A stretch of 64,000 nucleotides of DNA from Buxus sempervirens (GCA_947561395.2 OX387182.1:46803949-46867948), one strand, 5' to 3'; positions 1 to 13,800 are shown, numbered from the stretch's first letter. A program made the numbers and translations. Notes: generated by a model not told the origin, from the sequence alone.

Positions 1-379
1 TGAAAGCTATAGTTTTTGAAGGTTTGAGGAGGCATCCACGGGTACACTTGTACTGCCAAATGTGGTTATAGAATATTTCATGTTACGCGTATGTTATTTC
101 ATCCATAAAATTCATAATAGCAGTATAATAAATAAAGCATTTGCAGGAATTGTTCGGATGTAAATAATAAGGCAAATATTCTTCATCCAAAAACTAAAGG
201 TTATAAAATACTATATTAGTTTGATTGAAATCGAAAGCTACTTTGACTCAAACAATGATCGATTTTGGAGGTAGAAAGAAGAATTCTCCAACATTTTTAT
301 GCATAAAAATAAAAATACCCAAGAATCAGTCATTCTTTAAGTATTCACATTTATATGATAATAGATATATTATATATTC

Positions 380-603
380 TATGGGGTATTTTTCATTGAT
401 GGTCCAGGTGAAACAGGGAAAACATTCTTATACAGAGCTTTGCTTGCATAAATAAGATCTTTAGGTCACATAGCAATTGCAACAGCCACCACTAGATTTG
501 CATCTGTTATTATGCCAGAAGGACGAATTGCTCATTCTAAATTCTAAATTCAAAATACCAATTGCTATAAATCATTCTTCAACTTGTGAAATATCTAAAC
601 ATT
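380..603 (+). pseudogene. Broken PIF1/Helitron-type DNA helicase fragment
   Basis: In the frame starting at 386 the conceptual protein reads VFFIDGPGETGKTFLYRALL, the Walker A region of PIF1-like helicases of plant Helitrons (family consensus GPGGTGKT, so the second Gly is Glu here). A TAA stop follows at once. The frame then continues with GHIAIATATTRFASVIMPEG, and a 7-bp duplication (TAAATTC, about 540-553) shifts the frame before KIPIAINHSSTCEISK, another conserved helicase segment. At least one stop and one frameshift mean it makes no functional helicase. The rest of the helicase domain is not recognisable downstream. Confidence 0.8.
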
Positions 604-1164
604 TATGTTAAATCTACCATCGAAATAAGTAAAAAAGCTTTTACTTAAAGAATACTCATATATATGTGAATACTTATATAAGTATATTGGATATTCCAGT
701 TATAGAGTATCAACAATTTTCTACTAAGTAAAAAAACTTTTATACCCTTGAGTTTTCTCATTTATTTCCAAATATGGCTTATCTAAAATTAATCTCAATT
801 TTAATAGGCTTAATTAAATATCTTAACGTCTATTTTTTAATACTTTATTAATTGCTCTAAGTATTCAAATATCAACGCCCAAAAGATTTTGTTTTTTTTA
901 AACGTCTATTCTAATACTCCTAAAAGCAAAAAAACATTTTTTTCTGGTTGTCAAGTTCTTTTTCCCTTCTTTCTTGATTAAAATTACTATGCTATCCAAA
1001 ATTTATTTAATGATCTGTCATTTACTAATGGATTCATGTTAAATAAATTAAAAATCGAGAGGATTAAGTAGTAAATTAACATATAAAAGATTTGATATAA
1101 ATTGAAGTTTTTTTTTCTTGTTTTGCATTTATTAACATTTTTTACAACAATTTAAAGTTTATAA

Positions 1165-1545
1165 CTGTTAAACCCTACATATTCCTACTCATAATATCCT
1201 TAACTCATAAATACTAAACTCTACATATTACTACTCATACTATCATTAACTCGTAACTACTAAACTCTATATATTCCTATTATAATAGTCATAACCCATT
1301 AACATTATTAAATGTTTGCAAACTCTTCTCCTCCTTCCTACTCATAATATCCTTAACTCATAATTACTAAACTCTACATATTTTTACTCATAATATCCTT
1401 TGCTCATAACTGCTAAACTCTAGCTATGTATTCCTACTTATAATATCCTTAATCCATAACTATTATACTTTACTTATTCTTACTTATAATATCTTCAACC
1501 CATAACTACTAAACTCTACATATTCCTAACCATAATATTTGTTAT
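1165..1545. repeat. Degenerate ~48-bp minisatellite
   Basis: About eight diverged copies of a unit built on ATAATATCCTTAACTCATAA, then CTACTAAACTCTACATATTC. It lies inside the presumed Helitron between the helicase remnant and the 3' terminus. No coding potential is seen. Confidence 0.75.
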
Positions 1546-2830
1546 AAATAGGATGATGGATCCTATTCAAAATGTATTTATCTTTTTAACATTTTATTTA
1601 TTAATTCTTAGTGTCATTAAGTCCAATGGATAGGTGAGAGCATCCTTTTTTTAAGACACCTTATATCTTTATGAATATTATTTACAAAGTTTATAAATAT
1701 TGAGATTCTACAAATTCCTATTAATTGCATTTTCCGTTTAACTCCCTTTGTATTCTATTTAAATTCCTTTCTGTCTAGAATGGAGGTTCCCAAGCATTGT
1801 CTTTCAAGGATACCTTTGGAAGAGATTTTGTTATAATAAAATCTGCTTTTTCATATTTTATCATTGGCACATTTGAAAATAGATGTGTTATTTGTATATT
1901 TATTTTTTGTTTATTTGCTTTAAATCTTTAATGCATTCGGTTTTCTAAGTTTGTGATACTTTCTTATCTTTTTTGTCTATTGAGTGTGAGTTTGAGTTTG
2001 AAGATTGGAATTTTGACATTGGAACTGTTTTCTATTCCTCTCTCATCACATGGTTGTAAATATAAGACTAATCCCTTATAAATTAAAAAATGTGGTTTTG
2101 AATTTTGTATGATATGGTCTTTGTTTGGTTGAACTGTGTTTGTTCTGCAAGATATTTTTCAAAATTGAACCAATTTTTTTTTTTTTTTGGGTACTGAAAT
2201 TGAAACTATTCTACACTCGATTTATAGTTTTTTTGGTTGATGATTTTGAAATTGAACTAATTTTTTTTCTTTTCATTTTTTTGGTTTGTACTAAAATTGA
2301 AATTATTCTACACTTGTTTTCATTTTTTTTATTCAAAATTATATCTGCTATACATTAACATTAATCATGATTCATTGCTTGATTTTTGGTCTATTGAGAA
2401 AGTGGCCATAATTTTTTGCTCTATTATGTATTTTGTTTAATATTAATGAATCACCTTTATCATGTTGTTTTAATGAATTGTTGTATTTATCTCAACATAG
2501 AAGAGAGAGATGACAATTATTAGTATGATATCATAACAAATTAATGATAAATAACAAGTTGAAGACAAACAATCCTAAGGTAGTATTTTTTTATGACATT
2601 TATCTTTATTGATTATCTCTTGGTAATAACATAAACATGCAAAATAGGAGATTGGGTGAATAATATGCTTTTCATATATAATAGGTAAAAATAAATAAAA
2701 AATATATATTGGAGTCAATTATATGTTGGCTTTACTTATTTTGATTGTTGCCATTTGTTGGACATAAAATAATCACTTTTCTTAGTCAATTTGACATTTA
2801 ATATTCATTTAGAGCATAATTTGAAATCAT
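1546..2830. other. AT-rich non-coding Helitron interior
   Basis: Long T-rich stretches with no ORF resembling a known protein and no recognisable RNA gene. Taken as decayed body of the Helitron ending at 2859. The stretch 604-1164 is the same in character. Confidence 0.5.
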
Positions 2831-2865
2831 TCAAGTGCAACGCACGTGCTTTCAACTAGTTAACA

Positions 2866-3078
2866 AAAAGTGAGAGACAAAAAAAGACCGTAAATGACTA
2901 CTATGATGGAGGTTAGTTTTGGAAAATCACAAAACATAAGGTACAAACAGCTAGTAAATGACTGTTATTAAGAAAACGTGAGGGTTCAGAAAGCAAAAGG
3001 ACAAAAAGATAGTAAACGACTATTATTAGGTTGGGTAGTTTCGGCAAATCAAATGTGAGACACAAATCGGCCAAAATT
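2866..3078. repeat. Three imperfect copies of a ~65-bp unit
   Basis: GTGAGAGACAAA / AGTAAATGACTRYTATTA / GTTTTGGAAAATCACAAA-like segments recur three times between the Helitron 3' end and the mini-Helitron. They are diverged and non-coding. Confidence 0.5.
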
Positions 3079-3101
3079 CTCTTTTAGTAGAGGTTTATTG
3101 A

Positions 3102-3267
3102 TCTATATTATTATAAAAGGAAGTGTGAAGATTCTCAACTAAGATTTCAACCCCAAATTACCCCTAACCTTTAATTATGTTTACTTGAAACTCCCACATA
3201 ATTACTTACACGTTCTAATTACTTACCTACGAGGCTACATCGCGCATTGCGCGTGCCCTTCCCCTAA
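3102..3267 (+). mobile_element. 166-bp non-autonomous mini-Helitron
   Basis: It starts TCTATATTATTATAAAAGG right after a host A (3101), the usual plant Helitron 5' end. It ends CTAA right before a host T (3268). A CGCGC-ATT-GCGCG hairpin at 3241-3253 lies exactly 10 nt before the CTAAT terminus. Both ends and the A/T insertion rule are satisfied, so the boundaries look exact. It encodes nothing and would rely on a Rep/Hel protein supplied elsewhere. Confidence 0.85.
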
Positions 3268-3408
3268 TCCTTTTTAATGTGGTTACCCAGTTAAATCTCT
3301 ATCTACTTAACCGTTTTGAACTCATTAAGCAGTTTGAACGAAGGGTTCTCAAAAGCAAGTCGCCATCTGTGGCAAAGGCTGAAGTAGGCTTCCATTGTGA
3401 AGGATTTT

Positions 3409-3842
3409 GCCCCCTGACATTTGGAAAAAGGCATTAATACTCCCTCACGTTATAAAAACTATGCAAGTAGCAAACTCCTTTACCACTCGTTAATTGTATC
3501 CTTACCAATATTAACATTTGATCTAAAATGACCACAATAACCGTAATTAATAAAACTATTTATTTTAAGACATTTTATTATTCTACCAATAAGAACTTCG
3601 CTTAGAATGAAGCCTTAAAATCTCCTTCAAGAGAAGAAAAAAGAAAATAATAAAGGCTTTAGACTTGCGATTTTAGCATAAGGATAAAAATGTTTTAAAA
3701 CAAATAGCCTTTTGAATTAAAGGTTATTTTGATCATTTTAGACCAAATGTTTTAATATTGTTAAAGTTACAATTAATGATAGGGGTGCTACTCGCATATA
3801 ATGTGAGGGGGATGTTTGTGCCCTTTTCCAAATGTAAGGGCT
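3409..3842. mobile_element. Foldback MITE with long inverted repeats
   Basis: The left arm (about 3409-3553, CCCTGACATTTGGAAAA onward) and right arm (about 3718-3842, read in reverse) match over roughly 130 bp with mismatches, leaving a ~165-bp centre. Long arms without coding sequence suggest a Mutator-type or other foldback MITE. I could not define a clean target-site duplication. Confidence 0.65.
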
Positions 3843-4824
3843 GTAAGTGTAAATTTCCCTTCTTCCTTTTTTTTATTTTCCTTTTTTTCATTTTTTTTTC
3901 AAATCAATGTTGCTCCCTGCTCTCATGGAAGGATTGGTTGCTGAAGTTGTTTTGTTCCAGTATTTGCTTTGGAAACCCTGCAACAATTCAGCAGGAACAC
4001 AAAGTAAGAACCAAGTTGCAACAGATTCACATGCTCTTTCACGTTTAGTCCTCATAACATATCGCAGCCAGACTTACCAGGCATGTGGGAAAAAAAAAAA
4101 TTTTTTTCTGTTAATCCAACTTCTTGGTTGCTGTAAAAATTCCAACATTAAAAAATTCTTCAGCTACAATTAGATAAAATAAAATCCCCAACATAGTTAT
4201 TAATCCCTAGTCATTTGGACAATTTGGATTGACCATGTCACCATAAAAATATGAATTAATTAACCTGAGAAACTAACCTTTTTTGTAGAAATATCTGAAA
4301 TCCTTTTGTTTCTGTTTTCATTCAGAATACACTGACATACAAACATTTCAAACATGAGCAAATTTTGAAGCAAATGAGACTGGTTACGGACTGTTCCAAC
4401 CAGCAAGTCTAACCTAGTTCTCAGAACAGTGTGTGAGATGAGGTTTACTCTAGGGAGAGCCAGTTGGTAATAACTAAAATTAATTTCAATTCATTTTATA
4501 CAGGAGAGGATTTGAACTGGGAGCCACTCACCAATATGGAAACCCACTTGAATTAATCACAACCAAAGGCAGCAGACCACACTGAACAATCTACAGATAT
4601 ACTAAGTATTCAGATAAATTTTAGATCTTCTCAAAATTCCCAGGTGGAGAGAACGATTTTGCATTCTAAACAACAGAGCTGAACAGGAGAGACTCATTGA
4701 CCATGGAAAAAGTCAAGGAAGTGGATTGACTTGCATGATTGAAATTAGTTTCAAATTTACATCTAATACTCAGAAAAAAGAATTATATAAATGGAAAACA
4801 TAAGCACAAACCATTTTGTCGCCA

Positions 4825-7800
4825 TTATATATGTTTAGCTCTCCAATCAACCGCAAAATTTTCTTCTTCATCGTCTTCCTCTTCACTTGATTCTTCATCG
4901 CTGAGATCCTGGACTGTGACCCCATGAGCTTTCTGCCCAGAAGATCTAGCAGCCCTTAACTCCATTTGCTTCATCTTCAGCATTTCCACTCTCTCCCTAT
5001 AAGCCCTATAATAAAGGAAAATGTGGATTTCAATTACAAAAGCAACTTCGGAAATAAATAGTTGTTGAGATCAACTTGTACTGTTTTTGGTTCAGCAAAA
5101 GACTCACTTTTGTTCCACAGACTCAGCGTCCTCCCTCGTCTCAGCTGCATCAAACTGAAAAACAGAGCAGCAACAAAAGTTATTTCAGCAGGTGACCGTG
5201 GTATCCATCAGCTAAGCATTCTACCGTGGGCAACGAGTATGATAAAAAGTTATCACTCACCTCTTCTTCCTCCAGACGGTCATCCACTTCCTGTAAATCC
5301 TCTTTAATCACCTTTTCAAACTCTTTGTACTCATCTCTGATAATATTATAACAAAAAATTTTAAAAATTCTATTGGTTACACATGTAACAGATTTTCAAA
5401 TTATGGATTATATGAAGAAAAGAAAATCATGTAGAGAAATGTCTAGAATTTGAAATCTGCAAAATGAAAAGAGCCTGGCTACTGAAGTTAAAGTGTTCTC
5501 AAGGATTCCAACAATTCCATCAATGAGTGGTGTGATGGCATTTTGGATACCATGAACTAAATCTACAACTGCATTGCTACCCTTGATTATGGATTATCAA
5601 AAAAGAACATCAATAGCAGTCGCAACAATGTCACCAACTCACCATAAGTAACCATGAATGAAAATAGAAAATATACAATAATTCTAAATCAATTTCTTGG
5701 ATTTATCCAGTTGAAAGTAAATATTTTATGAAACTCAACTTTGATCTTATTTGATTCAAAACTTCCCATGATGTGCTCTACAAGTTGCTACTGCAAGGAC
5801 CATTACACCCAGATCATATCTGTAGTTTGTGAACTCGTACATATTTTCATATGTTCTCATAAGACAAATCAGACCGGCTGCCGAGTTAAGATCATAGTTT
5901 TTATCTCAATATTTGAGTGATGTATCATCCTTCCCCACGAGTAGTATAAATCCAGGGTGTAGTTTTTTCCTTACAAATTATCATGAACATAACGTGACGT
6001 CAAATGATATATCTCTTTTGCTAGTGAGCCTTAGTCATCGTAAGAGGTTTTTTTTTGGATGAAAATTATAAGAGGTTGAATAGGTGACAATTACCTCCTA
6101 ATTCAATTCACAAAAAAATAATTAAAACCCTTAAATCTACTTCTAAACTCTTAGAATACTTATCTAAGTCAATTACTTTGTAAATCATAAGATTTTATAC
6201 AAAATGCAAGTGAAGGTATGTCTCAACCTTCTCTCTTTTGGGGTACTTTATTTGGTTCATTTTGCATAATTTTGCAAAGAATGCATTCCAATTTATATAT
6301 ATGTATAATAGCATGCATTTCACTATAGATTCATGAATTTAAGAGACCAGAAACTTGAAAAACTAAGGAGAATAAAGTTTATGGTTTGCACACGAAATAT
6401 GTAATGTTTGGTTCTCTAATATTCCAATAAATATATGTAAACATGGAAGCTCGTTCTACACATTGGCTGGAAAAAAAATTTCGATCTAAATTTATTTATT
6501 TTAATCATTCTAGAAAATTAATTAAAACATATAATTTGTTAAAAAAGAATTTTAGTGGTTTCAAATGTTTGGTAAATAAACTAGTTATATCGTTAACATG
6601 TTAATGATTTGTTCAACCTTTTTATTTTACAAAACAAGTTGCGAACATATTATACATTGAAAAACTTAATTTTTTGGTGCGGACACCAGATATAAGCCAC
6701 CAATTATACAAGTGTATGGACGTCAACATCGGAAGACAGCTCATCCGATGTCGTTATGGCTCAATTATCAAGACACTAGATAGGGAATTGTTATTTAGCT
6801 ATTATTTGGGTTATTTCTGTTACTTTTGGGTTTTCTGGTAATTTATGTTTTGGTCTTAGGCTATAAAAGCCTACTTTTTGTAAGTTGGAACCAAATTTTG
6901 AGGAATATTAACGGGGTTTTCTGGTAATTTATGTTTGGGTCTTAGGCTATAAAAGCCTACTTTTGTAAGTTGGAACCAACTTTTGAGGAATATTAATGGA
7001 CTGAACCACTTCGTCTTCTCCTCTTTTCTGGCTTTTCTTCTTCTTCCCCTTCTTCCTTTTTCTTCTTTACTTTCTTCTTCATTTGACTTCTTATTACTTG
7101 TGCTGCATCAAATTTGGTATCAGAGCCCTCGTTGGATTGTTTTCCATCGACAATCCACGATCCCGAGTGAGCAAAGGCGTCACATAGCTATTTGCTCAAA
7201 GTCGACAGCGGCAATCTACAACAATTCCTCTGTCTTCGTCGATCATCAAGTCCCCTGGAGTTCTCATTTCTTCATCAACTCTTGCGCACATTTTCATCAA
7301 CAGTTGTCATCTTGCCGTCAAGTCTCCAATAACTTTCATCTTCTTCACCAATGCACGCAGCTCTCTATTCGGCAACGTACTCCTCTCTCATTCGAACCCC
7401 ATCTGTCGTCTCTCTCTTTCGGTCTCATTCTCTCCCACTCGCGATCACTCTGTCTCGCTTCTTAGTCAGTCGTCGTTTTCGGCAATCAAGAATGGCAACT
7501 GAGGGATGACTCCATCCTTTCATCGCTCTCTTGTTCGCCCTCTCTTTCTATTTTCGTTGATTTCTTGTTTTCTTTTAGACAAAGATAACGGCAACAGATG
7601 CACCCATATGTTTGTCTTTCTCGCAATCACAACCTCTGTTTCCTTTCTCGCGCGATAGACTCCATCTTCTCTCGCTCGCGCAACAGCTCTTTTCTCTCGC
7701 TCCATCACCTCTGTCGTAAACCCTCCTGTCATCTCTCTCACCATCTCCTTTTGTTCTCGTTGGCATCTTTGCAAGAGCATCTTGTCACTTTCAGCAAGGG

Positions 7801-10800
7801 TTTCTCAAATGTTTTCGTCCTCCTTCAATCACACGCAGCAACTTCACGGAGAAGAGGAGGACTTCATCTTACGACCTCATGGAAAGAACCCAACTGGGTT
7901 GTTGCTGCCTTTTTGTCGCCATCCCATCTCAGCAACTATTATTCTTCATCATCGAGGCTTTTAAGAATTTCTGTTGTCGCCAACATTCATCGTCAACAGT
8001 TGTCTTTCACGTGTCTATTTCGTCATAATCTTTGGATTAAGATTGCTGCTGTTCAGTGATTGTGTCTCAACTCAGCAGTTACAACAACCAAGTATCATCC
8101 GTCAGAAACCTGAAGTTAGACCTGAGCAACGGACTAGCGACCGAGATAAGTTTTTTTTTCTTGGTTTTATGTATTTGTGATTCTGAATTATTATCAATAT
8201 TATCTCTTGTGGCTGGTTGGTTGTTTCCCATATATATATTCCACCATTTTCATTGAGCCTAACTTCAATCCCATCTTACCACCTTACCTTCTGAAAACCC
8301 ATATGTCACTAGTTTTCTTATTATTAGATGTGGAGCTTACCTAATATTTGGAAGTCTAAGATATGTGTTGGTTACTCCCCTTACTTTGAGATTTCAGTAC
8401 TACTTGTTTGCAATTTACTTGTTTAGTTTGGACCTTGTTTAAAAAAATAATAATAATTTCAGACTTTTATTTATATCATGCAATACATTGCTTAGATTTG
8501 TTTGATCTCATTTGCTAGTTAGAATAGTTGTTGCATGCATTTACGTAGTGGTCGATTAGTGTCTAGATCGAAGTCATCCAGTGTCATGGACGACACTTTT
8601 GGTGTTTTTGCACAACAAATGCAAGACCAAATGAAAGCCATCCAAGATCAACTCCTAGGACTCCAAACTCAGTTGAGAACCTCCCAAGATCAAACAAGAG
8701 ACCTGGTTGTTAGAGTTGTCAATTGAGGGGAATGATGTTGGTGAGGCTCCCAATGGTGGGGGTCCAAATATCAGACGAGAAAATAGGCCACCTCATGGAC
8801 ATAATTTTCATCATCAGGATAGGGGTTATGAAAATTTTGATTATGCTGATCCCGATGATAGAGTCATGAGTCACATCAAAGTAGATGCTCCTACTTTTGA
8901 TGGTCGATTAGATCCCTAGGTTTTCACCAAGTGGTTGAAGGACATGGACTATTTCTTTGTGTGGTATAACCTGTCAGAAAATAAGAAGGTTAGGTTTGCT
9001 AAGATGAAACTCATGGGTAACTCTCAATTGTATTGGGTGAGTGTGGAAGAACTTCGTAGAAGAGGTGAACCACCCATCACTGATTGGATAGAAATGAAGC
9101 ATAGGCTTAAGGAGAAGTACCTACCCCATTCTTATCAAGGCAACCTCTTGGACCAATGGAATAATCTGAGACAAGGAAATAGGCTTGTGACTAAATATGT
9201 GGCACAATTTGATGAATTCAGAATGAGGTGTGGAATCCTTGAAGATGAAGCTATGACCTTGAGTAGGTTTAGAAGAGGGCTCACTGATGAGCTTAGGAAA
9301 GAATTTGTGCTTCATGGCATTGCCACACTTGATCAAGCATACACTTTGGTTCAGGATTATGAACTAGTGACTCAATCTTCATTTACTAGGCATGTTGAAA
9401 ATCGGGTCAACACAAACAAACCTCAATCTTCACGTAGCACTTCCTTGTTAGGACCGCCTCCTCAGAAAATTAATTCTTCTGGTGCACCACTTGATAAGGA
9501 TAAAGGCAAGGGAGTTGTTATTGATAATTCTAGGCAAACTTCTAGGGTTCAGTGCATTAAGTGCAAGGGTTTTGGTCATGTTGCTACCAATTGCCCCACA
9601 AAAACTCGTCATTGATGGTCGAGAAAATGTGAGTGATGAGGACTTTGAGAATCAGATTTATAAACCCAATGTTGAGGATTTTGATGACCTAGATGAAAAT
9701 GGTGAGACTGATCATGATTTTGTGGGTTGCATTCGTTCCATGCAAATGGAACAACATAGGACTGAATTTGAAACAATTAGACTAGGTGTGGTTAGGTGTG
9801 CTTTGGCGCAACCAAAAGCAGATGATGATTGGAGAAGAAGTGAAATTTTTCACACTTACATTAAGTGTGGAGATAAGAGTTGTAAAGTCATCATTGATAG
9901 TGGTAGTTGCATTAATGCAATCTCCACTAGTACTGTCACCCGTTTAGGTTTGAAATCAGTTCCTCACCCTAGTCCTTACAATGTTTCTTGGGTTGATACA
10001 TCCTCAATTGCTGTGAAAGAAAGGTGTCTTGTTCCCATTCAATTTCTTGATTATAAGGACAAGATATGGTGTGATGTGGTTCCAATGGATGTAGGCCATA
10101 TAATTTTGGGTAGACCATGGCTTTTTGATTTGGATGTTACCATATATGGTCGTTCAAATTCATGCTCTTTTAAATTTCAAGGCAAGAATATCCAACTTAA
10201 TCCATTGCCTACAAAGCCTATTAATCAAATTAAGAAAAAAGGAGTTGAAAAAGCCAAGGGTTTGAACATTATTAGCTCCAAAGAGTTTGAAAAGGTAACC
10301 AATAAGGAGTCTGTTATATTTGCTGTTGTGGCCAAAGAGATTTCCAAGGAGTCTCAAGAGGAACCACCTGAAGAATTTATTCCTATACTCAAAGACTTTC
10401 AGGATATTTTCCCTATAGATCTACCAAATAATCTTTCTCTCATATGTGACATCCAGCATGCCATAGATCTTGTTCCAAGAGCTACCCTTCCAAATTTGCC
10501 TCATTATAGAATGAACCCTACAAAACATTTATAGTTAAAAAGGCAATTTGATGATCTCCTTAGTAAGATTTATTCGTGAAAGTATGAGTCCTTGTGCAGT
10601 GCCTGCCCTTTTGACCCCTAAGAAGAACGGATCTTGGAGAATGTGTGTGGACAGTCGAGCCATTAATAAGATTACGGTGAAATACCGATTCCCGATTCCT
10701 AGGCTCGATGATATGTTGGATATGATGGCAGAGGCCACAATCTTTTCCAAAATTGATCTAAAGAGTGGTTACCATCAAATTAGGATCCGACCTGGTGATG

Positions 10801-13800
10801 AATGGAAGACAGCTTTTAAGACAAAAGATGGGTTGTATGAGTGGCTAGTAATGCCATTTGGTTTATCAAATGCTCCAAGCACTTTTATGAGAGTGATGAC
10901 ACAAGTACTACGACCTTTCATGGGAAAGTTCTTTGCTGTCTACTTTGATGACATACTAATCTATAGTAAGTCTAAGGAGCAACATTTAGACCATTTTACT
11001 CTAGTTTGCACCACCTTGAGGAAAGAGAATCTTTATGCCAATCTTAAGAAATGCTCATTCTTCACAGATAGGGTCATTTTTTTAGGATTCATAGTTTCGC
11101 GTGAGGGTATATCTGCTGATCCCCAGAAAATTCAAGCAATTGTAGATTGGCCTGAGCCAAAGAACATCCATGATGTTCAGAGTTTCCATGGACTTGCTAC
11201 CTTCTATCGTCGATTCATTAGAGGGTTTAGCACGATTATGTCTTCTATTACAGATTGCATGAAGGATGATCTTAAATGGTCACGGGCAGCCAATAGGGCA
11301 TTTGAGGAAATCAAGAAGAAAATGACAGAGGCCCCAGTCATGTGGCTCCCAGATTTTAGTAAAGCCTTTGAAGTTGAATGTGATGCATCTGGGATTGGAA
11401 TAGGAGGAGTCTTGAGTCAAGAGCGTCATCCTGTAGCCTACTTTAGTGAAAAGTTGAATGAAGCCAGGCAAAAGTATTCGACCTATGATAAAGAACTTTA
11501 TGCGGTGATACAAGCTTTACGGCATTGGCGTCACTATCTGCTTCCGCAAGAGTTTGTTCTTTATTCTGATCATGAAGCCTTGCGTTATATCAACTCTCGA
11601 AAGATACTCAATCATCGACATGGTCGTTGGATTGAATTTTTGCAGGCTTATTCTTTTGTGTTGAAACATAGGTCTGGAATTGAGAATAAAGCTGCTGATG
11701 CACTCAGTCGTCGGCTAGCTCTACTTTCCATGATGAGTTTAGAGATCACAGGATTTGAAAGGCTCAAGGAGGATTATAAATCATGCCCTGACTTTGGTGA
11801 GACATATATTGCCCTACGGGATGGGCAGGACCTACTTGTGGATGGTTTTCACCTCCAAGATGGATTTCTTTTCAGGGCAAATAAGCTCTGCATTCCACGA
11901 ACTTCATTGAGAGATTTCTTGATATGGGAGATTCATGCAAGTGGTCTTTCAGGACATTTTGGGCGTGATAAGACCATTGTGGATGTAGAGCATCAGTTTT
12001 ATTGGCCAAGCTTGAAGAGAGATGTTGCTCGGATCATTGGTCAGTGTAGAACATGACAATTAGCAAAACATCGGAAGCAAAATACTGGCCTTTACACTCC
12101 TTTACCGGTGCCTGATTGCCCCTGGCAAGATGTATGGATTTCGTGCTTGGGCTTCCACGAACATTCAAGCATGACTCAATCTTTGTGGTTGTGGACTGTT
12201 TTTCTAAAATGGCACACTTCATTCCTTGTACTAAAACTTCAGATGCCTCTAAAGTTGCAAAACTTTATTTTGATGAAATTGTGAAGTTGTATGGTCTTCC
12301 AAAGACCATAGTGTCTGATAGGGATGTTCGGTTCATGAGTTACTTTTGGAAAACCTTATGGCACATGATGGGCACCAAGTTGAAATTTTCTACTGCTTAC
12401 TACCCTCAAACAGATGGCCAAACTGAAGTGGTCAATCGTAGTCTAGGAAACCTTTTGAGATGCCTAGTTGGAAATCGCACTAGGAATTGGGACTTGTTTC
12501 TTCCTACTGCTCAATTTGCCTATAACAGTTCTGTCAATAGATCTATAGGTATGAGTCCATTTGAAGTTGTGCATGGTTATAAACCAAGAAAACCTTTAGA
12601 CTTACTTCCAATGTCTCCGCATGCTAGGGTTTCTGAGTCTGCTGAATCGTTTGCACAACATATTCGTGACTTGCATACTGAGATCACTAAACAAATCCAA
12701 GCAAGTAATGCACAATATAAACTTACGGCTGATTTGCATAGGCGTCATGTTGAATTTAGAGTATGGGATTATGTCATGGTTCAAATTAGACATGAACAGT
12801 TTCCATCTGGATCTATCCGTAAGTTGCATGCTCGTAGTGCTGGACCTTTTAGAGTTTTGCAACGTGTGGGACCAAATGCTTATGTCATTGATATTCCATC
12901 TAATTTTGGTATTAGCTCTACTTTTAATATAGAGGATCTTGTTGCATATAAAGGCCAAGCTGCTATTCCCGATGATCCTTTTGAGGAAACTTCCCATAAC
13001 TTGAATCCAATGCCTACCCTTGAATCCCCACAACTATCATTTCCACCAGCACATAAGGATTCTATTGATACTATTTTAGATGAGCAAATTGTTTTTACCA
13101 GGGAAGGAGAAATTCAACGTTCCCTAGTTCGTTGGAAGGGACGACCGGAATCAGGTTCTACATGGATTACTGGGGACACATTGCAACAGCTTAATCTTGA
13201 ATTATTGGAGTACTACCAGAGTCAACAGGACCTACACTCGTCCGAGTCGAGTTTTTTTCACACCGGGAGAGTTGGTGCGGACACCAGATATAAGCCACCA
13301 ATTATATGAGTGTATGGACGTCGACATCGAAAGACAGCTCATCTGATGTCGTTATGGCTCGATTATCAAGACACTAGATAGGGAATTGTTATTTAGCTAT
13401 TATTTGGGTTATTTTGTTATTTCTGTTACTTTTGGGTTTTCTGGTAATTTATATTTGGGTCTTAGGCTATAAAAGCCTACTTTTGTAAGTTGGAACCAAC
13501 TTTTGAAGAATATTAACGGACTGAACCGCTTCGTCTTCTCCTCTTCTCTGGCTTTTCTTCTTCTTCTTCTTCTTCTTCTTCTTCCTTTTTCTTCTTTACT
13601 TTCTTCTTCATTTGACTTCTTATTACTTTGTGCTGCATCATTTTTACTTAAGTCTGAAAATAATTTAAAATTTCTTAATCATGGATTCAGCCACATGTTT
13701 TGAATGCATGTTACCAAGTATTTGAATGAAATACTTCTACTGAATATTGTATTATTCCTCTTCTAACTTTTCTATTTATGCTTTATTAAGTGTTTCAATG

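Larger units (their letters stand above)
1..2859 (+). mobile_element. Decayed Helitron, 3' part (left end outside window)
   Basis: The right end is a textbook plant Helitron 3' terminus: a GTGC-AAC-GCAC hairpin at 2835-2845, exactly 10 nt, then CTAG at 2856-2859 followed by a host T. A helicase-like remnant in the same orientation lies upstream at 380-603. The interior is AT-rich and non-coding. The 5' TC terminus is not in the window, and linking the helicase fragment to this terminus is an inference. Two unrelated Helitron pieces are the alternative. Confidence 0.55.
6675..13640 (+). mobile_element. Ty3/gypsy chromovirus, structurally full length, coding decayed
   Basis: Two LTRs (6675-7110, 13273-13640) start TGGTGCGGACACC and end TGCTGCATCA. 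They are flanked by TTTTT on both sides (6670-6674 and 13641-13645). A primer binding site for initiator tRNA-Met follows the left LTR. The order gag - protease - reverse transcriptase - RNase H - integrase is that of Ty3/gypsy, and the C-terminal chromodomain-like motif makes it a chromovirus. It lies antisense within intron 4 of the ZNF830-like gene. At least two in-frame stops and several frameshifts disable it, so it could only be mobilised in trans. The clade within chromoviruses is not settled from sequence alone. Confidence 0.93.

Noticed and set aside
4400..4570. tRNA-derived SINE or tRNA gene on the minus strand
   Set aside because: AGTTCAAATCC resembles a B box and GGTGAGTGG weakly an A box, but no cloverleaf, A-tail or target duplication could be drawn.
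6983..8256. Several 60-160 residue open frames in the chromovirus leader
   Set aside because: Low-complexity Ser/Leu/His/Arg products of CT-rich DNA, overlapping on both strands, with no family motif; they lie between LTR and gag.
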